Shown in pieces: positions 29,924-39,287 of a DNA stretch of 64,000 bases. A program made the translations under genes and the position numbers. The notes beneath the pieces are model-generated. The model worked only from the letters and a program-made list of their open reading frames with translations. It was not told the origin of the DNA and ran no database searches. How positions within the stretch are numbered: the stretch's first letter is position 1; each line of letters begins with the position of its first letter. Source of the DNA: Microbacterium endophyticum (GTDB lineage: Bacteria; Actinomycetota; Actinomycetes; Actinomycetales; Microbacteriaceae); contig NZ_CP049255.1 of the NCBI RefSeq assembly GCF_011047135.1, forward strand, positions 2,852,001-2,916,000. Direction: 5' to 3'.

Positions 29924-31141
29924 TTATCGGCGTCGCAAAGTGGTGGGTTTACGCCGTCCGATGTCTGACCCAGCGGCGCCGAGGATAAGCGCGGTCTGCA
30001 AAATCAAAGCTTCGCGGGGACCGGTGGCATCCCACCCGATCACCTCTGACACGCGCTTCAACCGATAGCGCACGGTGTTGGGGTGAACGAATAGTTCGCG
30101 TGCTGTCGCTTCGAGTGAGCGCCCATTGTCGAGATAACTCCACAGCGTCGCCACGAGGTCGGGACTGTGCGCTTGAAGCGGGCGAAAAATTCTCTCGACG
30201 AGAGTGACCTTGGCTAGCGCATCGCCCGCGAGTGCTCGTTCGGGCAAGAGATCGTCAGCTTCGACGGGCCGTGGAGCGTGGCGCCAAGCTCGGGCGACCG
30301 CGAATCCAGCTAGCGCCGCGCGTGCGCTCTGACTCGCATCAACGAGAGCGGGCACTGTGGGGCCGAGCACGAGATATCCCGCGCCGAAACCTGGTTCGAG
30401 GCGGGCCGCAATTTCCGGAAATGGCAATTCGACTTGCGTCTCTTCGCCATTCTTACCGACGCTCTCGGTGCGCCCGATGACCAGCACGAGTCGGGACCCC
30501 TGCACACCCACGAGCACATCGACGCCGAGCTTTCGCGCCGTACGGCGAAGATGGTCGATATCGAACTGCGGGGGAGTCGTCCCCACCAGGACAGCTACTT
30601 CGCCATGGCCGTGCCACCCGAGCGCTGCGATCCGACTGGGGAGTTCCTCGTCGGACTCTCCACTCAAGATCGAATCTACGACGAGCGCTTCGAGGCGCGC
30701 GTCCCATAGGCCTCGCGCCTCTGCGGCTCGCGCATACACATCCGCCGCGGTAAATGCGACCTCGCGCGAGTACAAGAGGATCGATTCGCGTAGCTGCGCA
30801 CCACGGTCTGCGATGCGCTCTTCGGTCACCTCGACGGTTACCCGGATGAGCTGCAGAGTCTGCTGCAGGCTTATGCTTCGCAGCAGTTCACGGGGTGCCG
30901 CCGCAAAAATGTCGGCAGCAATCCAGGGAGTCGAGGTGGGGTCGTCGTACCACTGGATGAATGACGTGATGCCTGCCTGCGCGACTAGCCCCACTGAGGA
31001 GCGTCGCGCAGGCGGCATCTCGGCGTACCACGGCAGTGCATCTTCAAGCCGCTTGATTGTGACGGTTGCGATGTCTCCCGAAATCCGTCTCAGCCAAGCG
31101 AGAGTCTCGGCTTTGTCGAGAGGCGCCGCCGGTGCTGTCAT
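29924..31141 (-). CDS. PucR-family transcriptional regulator (FasR-like)
   Basis: This 405-residue regulator has a C-terminal PucR-type helix-turn-helix (SLEATARELFVHPNTVRYRLKRVSEVIGWD) and an upstream GGDEF-like/PucR core. A PucR-type gene in this position before fabD is the activator FasR of the fatty-acid operon in Streptomyces, so the same job is inferred here. It begins 4 bases after aceE, so it may be co-transcribed with pyruvate dehydrogenase and tie acetyl-CoA supply to lipid synthesis. Confidence 0.85.
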   Translation of the reverse strand: MTAPAAPLDKAETLAWLRRISGDIATVTIKRLEDALPWYAEMPPARRSSVGLVAQAGITSFIQWYDDPTSTPWIAADIFAAAPRELLRSISLQQTLQLIRVTVEVTEERIADRGAQLRESILLYSREVAFTAADVYARAAEARGLWDARLEALVVDSILSGESDEELPSRIAALGWHGHGEVAVLVGTTPPQFDIDHLRRTARKLGVDVLVGVQGSRLVLVIGRTESVGKNGEETQVELPFPEIAARLEPGFGAGYLVLGPTVPALVDASQSARAALAGFAVARAWRHAPRPVEADDLLPERALAGDALAKVTLVERIFRPLQAHSPDLVATLWSYLDNGRSLEATARELFVHPNTVRYRLKRVSEVIGWDATGPREALILQTALILGAAGSDIGRRKPTTLRRR

Positions 31142-31145
31142 TTGC

Positions 31146-33872
31146 TCAGCTCTCGCCGCCAGCGTTGCCGCTGGTGCCAGCGGAAACGTCGTGCAGACGG
31201 TATTTCTCGATTGCCTGAGCCGCGAGCGAACGGTCGACCACGCCGTCTTCTGCGAGCGACTGCAGGGTGCGAACGACCATCGACGGTCCGTCGATCTTGA
31301 AGAAGCGGCGGGCGGCCGCGCGCGTGTCTGAGAAGCCGAAACCGTCGGCGCCGAGCGAGGCGAAGCGGTTGGGAACCCACTGACGAATCTGATCCTGTAC
31401 CGCGTGCATGAAGTCACTCACGGCGGTAACGGGGCCTTCAGCATCCTTCAGCTTTTCGGTGATGTACGCGGTGCGCGGTTCTTCCTCGGGGTGGAGGAAG
31501 TTGTGCTCATCGGCTGCGAGCCCATCGCGGCGAAGCTCAGTCCACGAGGTAACTGACCAGACGTCTGCGACAACACCCCAGTCATCCTTCAGCAGCTGCT
31601 GAGCTTCGAGCGCCCACGGCACGCCGACGCCCGAAGCGAGTAGCTGCGCCTTGGGTCCGTCGCCGGTTCCCTCAGAGATCTTGTGGATACCGCGGACGAT
31701 CCCATCAACGTCGACGCCCTCGGGTTCTGCCGGGTGAATGATCGGCTCGTTGTACACAGTGATGTAGTACATGACGTTCGGGTCAGAGTGCTCGCCGCCG
31801 TACATGCGCTCGAGACCGGAACGCACGATGTGCGCGATCTCGTAGCCGTACGCCGGGTCGTACGACACCGTTGCCGGGTTCGTCGATGCCAACAGGTGCG
31901 AGTGGCCATCGGCGTGCTGCAGACCTTCACCCGTGAGGGTTGTACGGCCTGCAGTCGCGCCAATGATGAAGCCACGCGCCATCTGGTCGCCGGCAGCCCA
32001 CTGAGCGTCGCCCGTGCGCTGGAAGCCGAACATCGAGTAGAAGAGGTAGACCGGAATCAGCGGCTCGCCGTGAGTCGAGTACGCAGTACCCGTCGCAGTG
32101 AACGCTGCGAGTGCGCCAGCCTCGTTGATGCCGACGTGGATGATCTGGCCCTGCGGGCTTTCCTTGTACGCAAGAAGAAGTTCACGGTCGACCGACGTGT
32201 AGTGCTGGCCGTTCGGGTTGTAGATCTTCGCCGTCGGGAAGTACGCGTCCATACCGAAGGTGCGGGCTTCGTCGGGGATGATCGGCACAATGCGGTGTCC
32301 GAAGTTCTTCGAACGCAGCAGGTCTTTCAACAGACGGACGAAAGCCATCGTGGTGGCGATCTCCTGCGTGCCAGAACCCTTCTTGGGCAGCGCGTATGCG
32401 GCATCCCCAGGCAGTTCCAGGCCCACGTGGTGGCTGCGGCGCTCGGGCAAGAAGCCACCCAGCGCCTTGCGGCGCTCGAGCAGATACTGGATCGTCTCGT
32501 CCTGCGGTCCCGGGTTGTAGTACGGCGGCAGGTACGGGTTTTCTTCGAGCTTCGCGTCGGTGATCGGGATGTGCATCACGTCACGGAACTGCTTGAGGTC
32601 GTCGAGAGTCATCTTCTTCATCTGGTGCGTAGCGTTACGCCCCTCGAAGTGCGGACCGAGGCCGTAGCCCTTAATGGTCTTCGCGAGGATGACAGTGGGC
32701 TGGCCCTTGTGCTCTTTCGCTGCCTTGAATGCGGCGTAGACCTTGCGGTAATCGTGTCCACCGCGCTTGAGGTTCCAGATCTGCTCGTCGGAGTAATCCT
32801 TGACCAGGGCTGCTGCTCGCTCGTCGCGCCCGAAGAAGTTTTCGCGGACGTACGCGCCGTTTTCGGCTTTGTACGTCTGGAAGTCACCGTCGGGAGTGGT
32901 GTTCATAAGGTTGAGAAGCGCGCCGTCGGTGTCGCGGGCGAGGAGGTCATCCCACTCGCGGCCCCATACGACCTTGATGACGTTCCAGCCGGCACCGCGG
33001 AAGAAGCTTTCGAGCTCCTGAACGATCTTGCCGTTACCGCGAACGGGGCCATCGAGGCGCTGCAGGTTGCAGTTGACGATGAATGTCAGGTTGTCGAGGC
33101 CTTCGTTTGCGGCGACCTGAAGCTGTCCGCGGCTTTCGACCTCATCCATTTCACCATCGCCGAGGTATGCCCAGACGTGAGAATCGGAGACATCCTTGAT
33201 GCCACGGTTACCGAGGTATTTGTTGGCCATCGCCTGGTAGATCGCATTGATCGGGCCGAGACCCATCGAGACAGTCGGGAACTGCCAGAACTCCGGCATG
33301 AGGCGCGGGTGTGGGTATGAGGGGATGCCGTTCGATCCCTGTGACTTCTCCTGACGGAATCCATCGAGCTGCGCCTCGGTGAGACGGCCTTCGAGGAATG
33401 CGCGGGCGTAGGTGCCGGGGGAGGCGTGGCCCTGAACGAAGATCTGGTCTCCACCGGAGGGGTGGTCCTGGCCGCGGAAGAAGTGGTTGAAGCCCACTTC
33501 GTAAAGAGCAGCGGAGGAGGCATATGTGGAGATGTGTCCGCCCACGCCGATACCGGGCCGCTGCGCGCGGTGCACCGTGACCGCGGCATTCCAACGGATC
33601 CAGGCACGGTAGCGACGTTCAACCTCTTCGTCGCCGGGGAACGAAGGCTCGTTCTCGGACGCGATGGTGTTGATGTAGTCGGTCGTCGGCACCATCGGCA
33701 CGCCGAGGTGCAGATCATTTGAGCGCTTCAACAGGCTCAGCATGATCTCGCGGCCACGCCCGTGACCTCGCGCTTCGACGAGCTGCTGCAGGGATTCCTG
33801 CCACTCGGCAGTTTCTTCAGGATCGCTATCGAGGTTGTCCTGAGAATAGGGATCTTGATCGTGAACAGTCAC
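31146..33872 (-). CDS. aceE: pyruvate dehydrogenase E1 component (homodimeric type)
   Basis: This thiamine-diphosphate enzyme decarboxylates pyruvate and transfers the acetyl group to the lipoyl E2. The 908-residue length and the features [19 protein letters not shown] (ThDP/Mg site), [12 protein letters not shown] and [15 protein letters not shown] are those of AceE. The GTG start at 33872 gives the usual acidic N-terminus ([19 protein letters not shown]). The E2 (sucB-like) and E3 genes are at 61-64 kb. Confidence 0.95.
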   Translation of the reverse strand: MTVHDQDPYSQDNLDSDPEETAEWQESLQQLVEARGHGRGREIMLSLLKRSNDLHLGVPMVPTTDYINTIASENEPSFPGDEEVERRYRAWIRWNAAVTVHRAQRPGIGVGGHISTYASSAALYEVGFNHFFRGQDHPSGGDQIFVQGHASPGTYARAFLEGRLTEAQLDGFRQEKSQGSNGIPSYPHPRLMPEFWQFPTVSMGLGPINAIYQAMANKYLGNRGIKDVSDSHVWAYLGDGEMDEVESRGQLQVAANEGLDNLTFIVNCNLQRLDGPVRGNGKIVQELESFFRGAGWNVIKVVWGREWDDLLARDTDGALLNLMNTTPDGDFQTYKAENGAYVRENFFGRDERAAALVKDYSDEQIWNLKRGGHDYRKVYAAFKAAKEHKGQPTVILAKTIKGYGLGPHFEGRNATHQMKKMTLDDLKQFRDVMHIPITDAKLEENPYLPPYYNPGPQDETIQYLLERRKALGGFLPERRSHHVGLELPGDAAYALPKKGSGTQEIATTMAFVRLLKDLLRSKNFGHRIVPIIPDEARTFGMDAYFPTAKIYNPNGQHYTSVDRELLLAYKESPQGQIIHVGINEAGALAAFTATGTAYSTHGEPLIPVYLFYSMFGFQRTGDAQWAAGDQMARGFIIGATAGRTTLTGEGLQHADGHSHLLASTNPATVSYDPAYGYEIAHIVRSGLERMYGGEHSDPNVMYYITVYNEPIIHPAEPEGVDVDGIVRGIHKISEGTGDGPKAQLLASGVGVPWALEAQQLLKDDWGVVADVWSVTSWTELRRDGLAADEHNFLHPEEEPRTAYITEKLKDAEGPVTAVSDFMHAVQDQIRQWVPNRFASLGADGFGFSDTRAAARRFFKIDGPSMVVRTLQSLAEDGVVDRSLAAQAIEKYRLHDVSAGTSGNAGGES

Positions 33873-34071
33873 GGCAGACCTTTCGTCGTCTGGCAGATCG
33901 TGCCAGGAATTCGCTAGAGGCGCGGTGCACGCTTTGTTTGCCGTGCACAACACACCGCGCACAAGCCTATCGACTTCTCACCAGACCGGATGCTGCAGCA
34001 CCCTATGGAAAACAAGATTCGCTGCAGAGTGTGCACAAACCACTCCCGACAGATCGTAGGATGGTGTGGAA

Positions 34072-34144
34072 GGGCCTTTAGCTCAGCTGGTAGAGCGCCA
34101 CGTTTACACCGTGGATGTCGTCGGTTCGATCCCGGCAGGGCCCA
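34072..34144 (+). tRNA. tRNA-Val (anticodon TAC), host of the integrated element
   Basis: A 73-nt cloverleaf forms. The acceptor GGGCCTT pairs with AGGGCCC, the anticodon TAC is at 34105-34107, the T-arm is GTCGG-TTCGATC-CCGGC, and the discriminator is A. Its 3' half, from the anticodon loop on, is repeated exactly at 47745-47787, so integration left the gene intact. Confidence 0.96.
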
Positions 34145-34145
34145 C
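34103..34145 (+). repeat. attachment site, tRNA side (43-bp direct repeat, copy 1)
   Basis: This segment, from the tRNA-Val anticodon loop to one base past the gene, is identical over 43 bases to 47745-47787. The two copies bound the integrated element; the integrase gene lies 32 bases further in. Confidence 0.93.
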
Positions 34146-34148
34146 GAG

Positions 34149-34176
34149 AAAAACCCCCGAGATCTCGGGGGTTTTT
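34149..34176. terminator. terminator between tRNA-Val and the integrase
   Basis: A perfect 14-bp palindromic stem runs AAAAACCCCCGAGA/TCTCGGGGGTTTTT. It lies after the tRNA and just before the convergent integrase stop, and ends in T on both strands. Confidence 0.88.
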
Positions 34177-35307
34177 CTAATTTACGGCTGTTCTCGACCT
34201 CTGGAGCTTCTTGATCGGGGTCCCCCCTGCGTCCCCCAAAACCCTATTCATTCGGGCCAGAGCAGCGGTATCAGCGTCCGATCCCATGTAATGGGCGTAT
34301 AGGTCCGCGGTTAGCGTTGCGGAAGAGTGTCCTAGCCACGCCTGCACCGTCTTAAGGTCTACGCCGCTTTGAAGCCAGATCGTGGCTGCTGTGTGGCGTA
34401 GATCGTGCACGCGCCGCCCTCGGTGAACATCGCCCCAGTGGCTGTCTCGTGTCCAATTGCGATTCGTACGCGGCTTGCCCACCGTGTTCGGGTATACGAG
34501 ATCATCGGGCTGCTTGTGCCGGATAAGAGGAAGAATGATGCTCGCCACTTCGTCGGTAAGCGGCACCGTGCGAGTCTTGCCGCCCTTGGTGACATTTCGC
34601 ACCTCTTGGCCGTCTGATTGGGAACGACTGACTCGCAGTGCAGGGTACGGGAGCTGCTGAACGTCACGGACACGCAGGGCTGCGAGTTCTCCCCAGCGCA
34701 GTCCAGAGAGGCCAAGGACGAGCACGATATCCGCATTCGTCTTGTTGCTGTAGCTCAGCATTTCAGTGTGAACAGCACGAAGTTCGGCCACGTTGAAGGG
34801 GAAGATCTCGCGCTTCGCTTTTGTTGAAGTTCCTTTAGGGATCTGCGAATCGATGACCACGTTTTTATTCACTAGCTTGCTTGCGACTGCCCAAGAGAAG
34901 AACGCGCTATACACCTGGCGATAGCGCACGACTGTGTCACGACTGAGCGAGCGCAGCAGGGTTGCGTAGAGCGTCTCGAAGTCCCTTGCAGTGACGGCGC
35001 CTACGGGGCGGGACCGAAGGGCCTTGACGTGTCGCAACGCCGGGCGCTCGGTGTCGCTATAGGTCTTGTTGCCAATGGTGCCCTCCCGTCCCACGTGCCA
35101 TCGGTCCATGGCCGCACCAATCAGCTCTCTCCCCGCCTTAGGGTCCACGAACTCACCGAGATAGAGCGAGCGCTTCTGCGCGCTCTCCCAGAGTTGTGCG
35201 TCGCCCTTTTTGTCAAAGGTTCGACTAGCTACAACATTGCGCCCACTCTTCACGCGCACTCTAAAACGCACGGTTCCATCGCTTCGCGTAACTCTTGAGA
35301 TCGTCAT
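34177..35307 (-). CDS. int: tyrosine-family site-specific integrase
   Basis: This 376-residue phage-type integrase has an N-terminal AP2-like/SAM-like arm-binding part and a C-terminal catalytic domain. Catalytic residues are visible: Arg in GLSGLRWGELAAL, Lys in TKGGKTRTVPL, His/Arg in HDLRHTAATIWLQSG, His in AWLGHSSATL, and the nucleophile Tyr in TADLYAHYMG. All active-site residues are present, so the enzyme looks functional. Its 3' end points at tRNA-Val, where the element is inserted, and its start overlaps the stop of the excisionase gene. Confidence 0.95.
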   Translation of the reverse strand: MTISRVTRSDGTVRFRVRVKSGRNVVASRTFDKKGDAQLWESAQKRSLYLGEFVDPKAGRELIGAAMDRWHVGREGTIGNKTYSDTERPALRHVKALRSRPVGAVTARDFETLYATLLRSLSRDTVVRYRQVYSAFFSWAVASKLVNKNVVIDSQIPKGTSTKAKREIFPFNVAELRAVHTEMLSYSNKTNADIVLVLGLSGLRWGELAALRVRDVQQLPYPALRVSRSQSDGQEVRNVTKGGKTRTVPLTDEVASIILPLIRHKQPDDLVYPNTVGKPRTNRNWTRDSHWGDVHRGRRVHDLRHTAATIWLQSGVDLKTVQAWLGHSSATLTADLYAHYMGSDADTAALARMNRVLGDAGGTPIKKLQRSRTAVN

Positions 35308-35474
35308 AGCTCTTGTCCCTCAATCCAGCTCTCCAGCGCCGCGGGCCGATACCGGTAAATGCCTCCCACAGTCACAACGGGCGGTCCGCTACCCGCTTTT
35401 CGCCACCGGCATAGGGTCGGTTCAGACACGCCGAGTATTCTCGAGACGTGCTTGCTTGTGAGTAGTGCGTCCAC
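35304..35474 (-). CDS. xis: excisionase / MerR-type helix-turn-helix protein
   Basis: This 56-residue protein (VDALLTSKHVSRILGVSEPT ... IYRYRPAALESWIEG) has the excisionase-type winged helix-turn-helix, with a conserved xxYRxxxxxLxxWI end. The GTG at 35474 is chosen because CTGGAGG lies 5 bases upstream; a much longer frame exists but its extra N-terminus has no conserved look. The stop overlaps the integrase start by 4 bases, so the two are co-translated, as expected for a directionality factor. Confidence 0.82.
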   Translation of the reverse strand: MDALLTSKHVSRILGVSEPTLCRWRKAGSGPPVVTVGGIYRYRPAALESWIEGQEL

Positions 35475-35607
35475 GAGGGCCTCCAGTGATTTGCATCTTC
35501 CTGGTGTGATACGCGTCGGAGAGCGCTTGCGGCAACCGTCTACTGAAATTTCTCGTGAGCAGCCGCCGGGAGGCCGCTTTGCCTTGAGCGTCGCGGAGCT
35601 TGCGGTG

Positions 35608-36051
35608 TCAGCCAAATACTCGACTCGACGCTAGCAACAGAAGCCCCACAGTCACCAGAGCACCGCTGACGCTCACGCCGATGATCGACAGCGCCAAGCC
35701 GCGTCGAGTTCTCCGCGCCGCCCGAATGCCCAAAACTCCGAAAATCACGCCGCCTACGGCGAGCAACTGAACAATGACGCCGATAGAGGGAAATAGGACC
35801 GTCGAAACCAAACTGCAAAGGAATGCGGCGCCGCCAAGAAGAAGCGCCGTCAGCGCGAAGGTTGGAAATTTCGCACGATCCGAAGCGATGGGTTCTCGGG
35901 CTTCTGAAATTACGGAAACTTTGCCCGCGGCTTTGCGGCCGATACGCGCAGTCCAATGCATGCCGTCGAAGTAGCGAAATTCCGCGGCTCCCAGCGGATC
36001 TTTGTACCAGCCTGGGCGCGAGTTAGGCGGTGATCCTTGTTGCACGTTCAT
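35608..36051 (-). CDS. DUF2510-domain membrane protein
   Basis: This 147-residue protein begins with a DUF2510 motif (GWYKDPLGAAEFRYFDGMHWT) followed by three hydrophobic helices with a GIRAARRTRRGLALSIIGV loop like DUF4190 proteins. DUF2510 is common in actinobacterial and actinophage membrane proteins; its role is unknown. The AGGAGG site 5 bases before ATG 36051 decides the start over an upstream in-frame ATG. Confidence 0.82.
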   Translation of the reverse strand: MNVQQGSPPNSRPGWYKDPLGAAEFRYFDGMHWTARIGRKAAGKVSVISEAREPIASDRAKFPTFALTALLLGGAAFLCSLVSTVLFPSIGVIVQLLAVGGVIFGVLGIRAARRTRRGLALSIIGVSVSGALVTVGLLLLASSRVFG

Positions 36052-36132
36052 TAATGCCTCCTGATGGTTTTCCACAACATTATGCTGGAAAACCATAACG
36101 CAGAGTAGACCGTAGCCACGTTGGCTTAAAGC

Positions 36133-36411
36133 GTGTCGAACTCCGATCTAGTACCCGAGCCCAATATCGGCGCTCTACGTCTGAACCTTGCGCGGCTTCG
36201 TCATGACAGGGGCTTCTCGTTCGACGAACTCGCGGCGCGCTCCGGAGTTGGTCGTGCGACGGTCGTCGCGCTCGAAAGCGGGAAGCCGCGGCTTGCTCGC
36301 GACCAGACGGCGACGACTGGAACGCTAATTACATGGTGGCGGCTCGCTAATGCGTTGGGCGTTGATCTGGGGGATCTATTGCGGCCTCTCTACGAAGAAG
36401 GGCCGGTATAG
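36133..36411 (+). CDS. XRE-family helix-turn-helix regulator
   Basis: This 92-residue protein is mostly a Cro/C1-type HTH (LRLNLARLRHDRGFSFDELA-ARSGVGRATVVALESGK). It is likely a repressor of the element. It faces the end of the three-gene operon at 36474-38663 and is divergent from the DUF2510 gene, so its operator is probably in 36052-36132. The GTG start lacks a clear Shine-Dalgarno. Confidence 0.85.
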   Translation: MSNSDLVPEPNIGALRLNLARLRHDRGFSFDELAARSGVGRATVVALESGKPRLARDQTATTGTLITWWRLANALGVDLGDLLRPLYEEGPV

Positions 36412-36473
36412 AACAATCGAGGAATGGATGTATGACGAGAAACTCAACTCGCTGTTAGCTGCATTTGCCAACA

Positions 36474-37484
36474 TCAGGCGTGGACTCGTTCACCACAGTG
36501 GTCGCAAACGATGAGGTCGGTGTTGACCGCTGTGCCGCGCAGTCCAACGAGGCACTGTGCAATGAAGTCGCGCCGGTCCACGTCCTTCCACAGCTCGTTG
36601 TCGGCCCGATACGCATCGCGCAGCGCCGGTATCACGCGGTAGCTCAGATCTGCGACGGCGCGCCACCCAACGGCCGAGCGAGCCATTGACTCTCGATAAT
36701 GCGTTTCGGTGGTGTGCACCGTAAATCCACCGTCGATAAATACCTCGAAGTCGAACGTCGCGTCCGTCTCTTCGTGGTGGAGTACTACCTTTGCGGGCCC
36801 GAACTCTATCGAGTCATTGGTGATGAGTGCCTGTAGTTCCCGCCGCGTGAGGTCCACTCCTTGTGAGAGATTCGCACCTCGCGCCAGCGGATCACGGCTC
36901 GTGATTTCGCGAACGCTAAGTAGTTCCAGCCCTTGCCCTAGATGCGGATTGCTTCCGAGTCGGTTGAGCATCCACATGTAGATATCAGGATCGTTGAGAT
37001 CAATCGGCGACGTGTCCATCTGGATCTGTGCCTGTGAATCGACGGACTGAATAAGTGAGCGCAGGGCGGGTTCAAATGTGCGGTCCTGTTCAGCCCGATT
37101 TCGGCTTGACATCGCAACCATGAGTGAGCCCTCAGCCAGCGTGCTGATCAGGAAATCGCATGCTCGTAAACGCTGCGCCGCCCCTGGCTGATCGGACTGC
37201 ACAAAACGACGTGCGGTGCGGTCGGGTGTCCAATAATACAAACGTCCAATGACACGGGATGGCCATTCGGCAGCCTCGGGGTCAACGACTGGGGCGCCTG
37301 TAGGAGGGGGACCCGTGAAGTTCCCAAGGCCGTCCTCATCATCCCAGGGCGTACCCCAACCAGGGACCAAGCCCTCGTAGCTCGGCGGTTTCCGCGCCAT
37401 CTGAGCGGCGATGCTTGGCAGATCGGCGCTCGTCTCAACTCGCACAACAGTGACCGAGAGCTTTCCAAAAGTGAAGTTAGACAC
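36474..37484 (-). CDS. unrecognised protein with C-terminal CxxC (third gene of the operon)
   Basis: No family is recognised for this 336-residue soluble protein. The first 100 residues are rich in Pro/Gly/Trp (PGWGTPWDDEDG ... TGPPPTGAP). The middle is mixed alpha/beta, and the C-terminus ends in DLIVCDHCGERVHA, a possible half zinc site. It starts 8 bases inside the 3' end of the two-TM gene, which itself overlaps the first gene by 25 bases. Such nested overlaps mean one transcript and coupled translation, so the three products probably act together. Confidence 0.72.
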   Translation of the reverse strand: MSNFTFGKLSVTVVRVETSADLPSIAAQMARKPPSYEGLVPGWGTPWDDEDGLGNFTGPPPTGAPVVDPEAAEWPSRVIGRLYYWTPDRTARRFVQSDQPGAAQRLRACDFLISTLAEGSLMVAMSSRNRAEQDRTFEPALRSLIQSVDSQAQIQMDTSPIDLNDPDIYMWMLNRLGSNPHLGQGLELLSVREITSRDPLARGANLSQGVDLTRRELQALITNDSIEFGPAKVVLHHEETDATFDFEVFIDGGFTVHTTETHYRESMARSAVGWRAVADLSYRVIPALRDAYRADNELWKDVDRRDFIAQCLVGLRGTAVNTDLIVCDHCGERVHA

Positions 37485-38154
37485 TACCCCCTACTTTCCT
37501 GACTTCTACTACTGTCGGGTTTAGACGAACCAGCCTCCGCGCTATCCACGACATGACGGGCCCTTCACAGGTTGGCGTGTATCGAAGCTTCGCCGAAAAC
37601 TCGGATGCGGGCACTTCCGCCCATAAAAGGCCCAGCTCGAATGGAATTGTGTGCGTGTCGTGGTCTGGTTTGCCAAAGCTAATGACGAGCGCGTCGCGGT
37701 GGCTCTGTACAAGCGGAGCGACCGACCACAGCTCCATCTGCAGCTCAGACTGATTCGACTCAATCAAGATACATAGCCCGCGTTTCATCAGTGCGTGGAT
37801 GGCTCGGTGTGCAAGCCAGGTATTCGTGCTTCGGGTCATTGAAACTGCGAATACTTGGCCCGGCTCGCCCGTGCGTGGCGAAATGTCGAGCACAGGCCCC
37901 TTTGCCATTGTCCCTGACAGTTTGTCGCCCCACTCGAAGTCAATTGACGACAGAGGATTTACGACCTTGAAGATGATCCAGCTGATTCCCGCTGACGCTG
38001 CGACGCTGGCCAGGCCCTGTGCCCATTTCATCCCGTCGGGGAGCCATGTCGTGAGCTTTTCTATAGTCGGGTCGATGAGCACGAAGCTCAGGCAGGCAAC
38101 AGCAACGCGAAGATAGTCGATGAAAGCTCTCACGAGAGGCGCAAGGCTTTCCAT
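37477..38154 (-). CDS. unrecognised membrane protein, two N-terminal helices (second gene of the operon)
   Basis: This 225-residue protein has two hydrophobic segments near residues 13-30 and 45-65, separated by a short loop (DPTIEKLTTWLPDGMKW). A soluble domain of about 150 residues follows. This 2-TM plus cytosolic-domain plan is common among effectors of bacterial defence systems, but no sequence family is recognised, so that is only an analogy. It overlaps the genes on both sides. Confidence 0.72.
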   Translation of the reverse strand: MESLAPLVRAFIDYLRVAVACLSFVLIDPTIEKLTTWLPDGMKWAQGLASVAASAGISWIIFKVVNPLSSIDFEWGDKLSGTMAKGPVLDISPRTGEPGQVFAVSMTRSTNTWLAHRAIHALMKRGLCILIESNQSELQMELWSVAPLVQSHRDALVISFGKPDHDTHTIPFELGLLWAEVPASEFSAKLRYTPTCEGPVMSWIARRLVRLNPTVVEVRKVGGSV

Positions 38155-38663
38155 GCGGCGCGGAGGAAGGTGTTTAGCTCCTCTGGATCATTTGAGAACA
38201 GCACCCCACGATGTCGAATGTCGATAGTGATTCTCGGATAAAGAATGAGTTGGACGCCGTTTATGAAAACGCCGGGGTAGTGATCCTGAAGAGCAATCTG
38301 CATGCGGTAAGACCCTCCGTCCCGAATTGCCTCCACAAGCTCGGACGATACTTCGCTTTGCTCGGGTTCGGGGAGAAGACTCATGCGGCGGTCAACGAGC
38401 TGGAATCGATTTATTCGCCACCCCTGGCCAGTTGCCCAATCGGCCAGCCGGATAATCTCAGGCGGTGTGAGCTGCGGAGCGAACCCGCCAGGAACTTCGC
38501 GCGCGATAACCGAAGGGGGGAGCGAGCGGGGGTTCGGGATTATCTCCACTTCGCGAGCAACCTCGTTTGCGCGCTCTAGGGAAAACCCATCAAAGTGAAT
38601 TGACAACGCATCGCGCACGTCGTGCACTACTGCCTGCATCGCCCCCATGGGTTCAGTGTCCAC
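38130..38663 (-). CDS. unrecognised soluble protein (first gene of the operon)
   Basis: This 177-residue protein has no transmembrane segment and no recognised domain. It contains QLTPPEIIRLADWATGQGW and a beta-rich end (GVFINGVQLILYPRITIDIRH). The start is uncertain: GTG 38663, ATG 38648 and ATG 38639 are in frame and none has a strong Shine-Dalgarno. The divergent gene at 38825 leaves about 160 bases for a shared promoter region. Confidence 0.68.
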   Translation of the reverse strand: MDTEPMGAMQAVVHDVRDALSIHFDGFSLERANEVAREVEIIPNPRSLPPSVIAREVPGGFAPQLTPPEIIRLADWATGQGWRINRFQLVDRRMSLLPEPEQSEVSSELVEAIRDGGSYRMQIALQDHYPGVFINGVQLILYPRITIDIRHRGVLFSNDPEELNTFLRAAWKALRLS

Positions 38664-38824
38664 TATTCACTTTCACCCCCGTGTGCGACTCGCTGATAGA
38701 TCATCATCCTTCGCAGCGATGGCATTGCGCTAGTCAAATTGATGGAATTGCTTCCGTTTTTATCTCGAGTTCCCTTGATCGTGTCACGTCGCCGTGTCAG
38801 TGTTTACGATCAGAGAGGGAACAC

Positions 38825-39280
38825 ATGAGCATCGCCACCATCACTCGACCAAGACAGGGCGATCTGATCGTTCGCATCCCCTACTTCCAGGGTCACAGTA
38901 ATGAATCGCTAATCCGCTCCATTCTCCCGGATCGGGCTCACGTCAATCGAGGCGAGAGATCTGGTGACTGGCTCGTATCCCGCAAGCAAATCGGCGTGCT
39001 CGTGGCCGGGCTCATTGCGCTTCCTGAGATCACTGACGTCGAGCTAGTTCTTTACCAAGGGCGTGAGGGCGGGTGCGCGAGTTCTTGCTACCTAGGAAGC
39101 GATAGCGACGAAGCCATCATGCTATGCGCGTGCGCGTGCATCGGCCTTAACCACGGGGCTCAGAACCCGCCAGCCGGCGCTCGGCATGTTGCGACCGCAG
39201 GGGGAGCCGGGGACATCTACCGATACCCAGGCGGACGGCGTCGTGTCATGTACTCGCGACTACGAGATGAGTTCGCTTGA
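38825..39280 (+). CDS. unrecognised small protein with a cysteine cluster
   Basis: This 151-residue protein carries a cysteine-rich stretch (AIMLCACACIGLNHG) and an earlier GGCASSCYLG. The spacing allows a metal or disulfide site, but no known motif is matched. A GAGAGGGA sequence precedes ATG 38825 and fixes the start. It is transcribed away from the three-gene operon. Confidence 0.65.
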   Translation: MSIATITRPRQGDLIVRIPYFQGHSNESLIRSILPDRAHVNRGERSGDWLVSRKQIGVLVAGLIALPEITDVELVLYQGREGGCASSCYLGSDSDEAIMLCACACIGLNHGAQNPPAGARHVATAGGAGDIYRYPGGRRRVMYSRLRDEFA

Positions 39281-39287
39281 GACCCGC

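Noticed and set aside
31683..33320. 545-codon open frame on the plus strand across aceE
   Set aside because: Antisense shadow of the conserved E1 gene; composition (Val/Arg/Asp-rich) is typical of such shadows.
35475..35615. Longer N-terminus for the excisionase
   Set aside because: The added 47 residues look unstructured and the CTGGAGG site favours GTG 35474.
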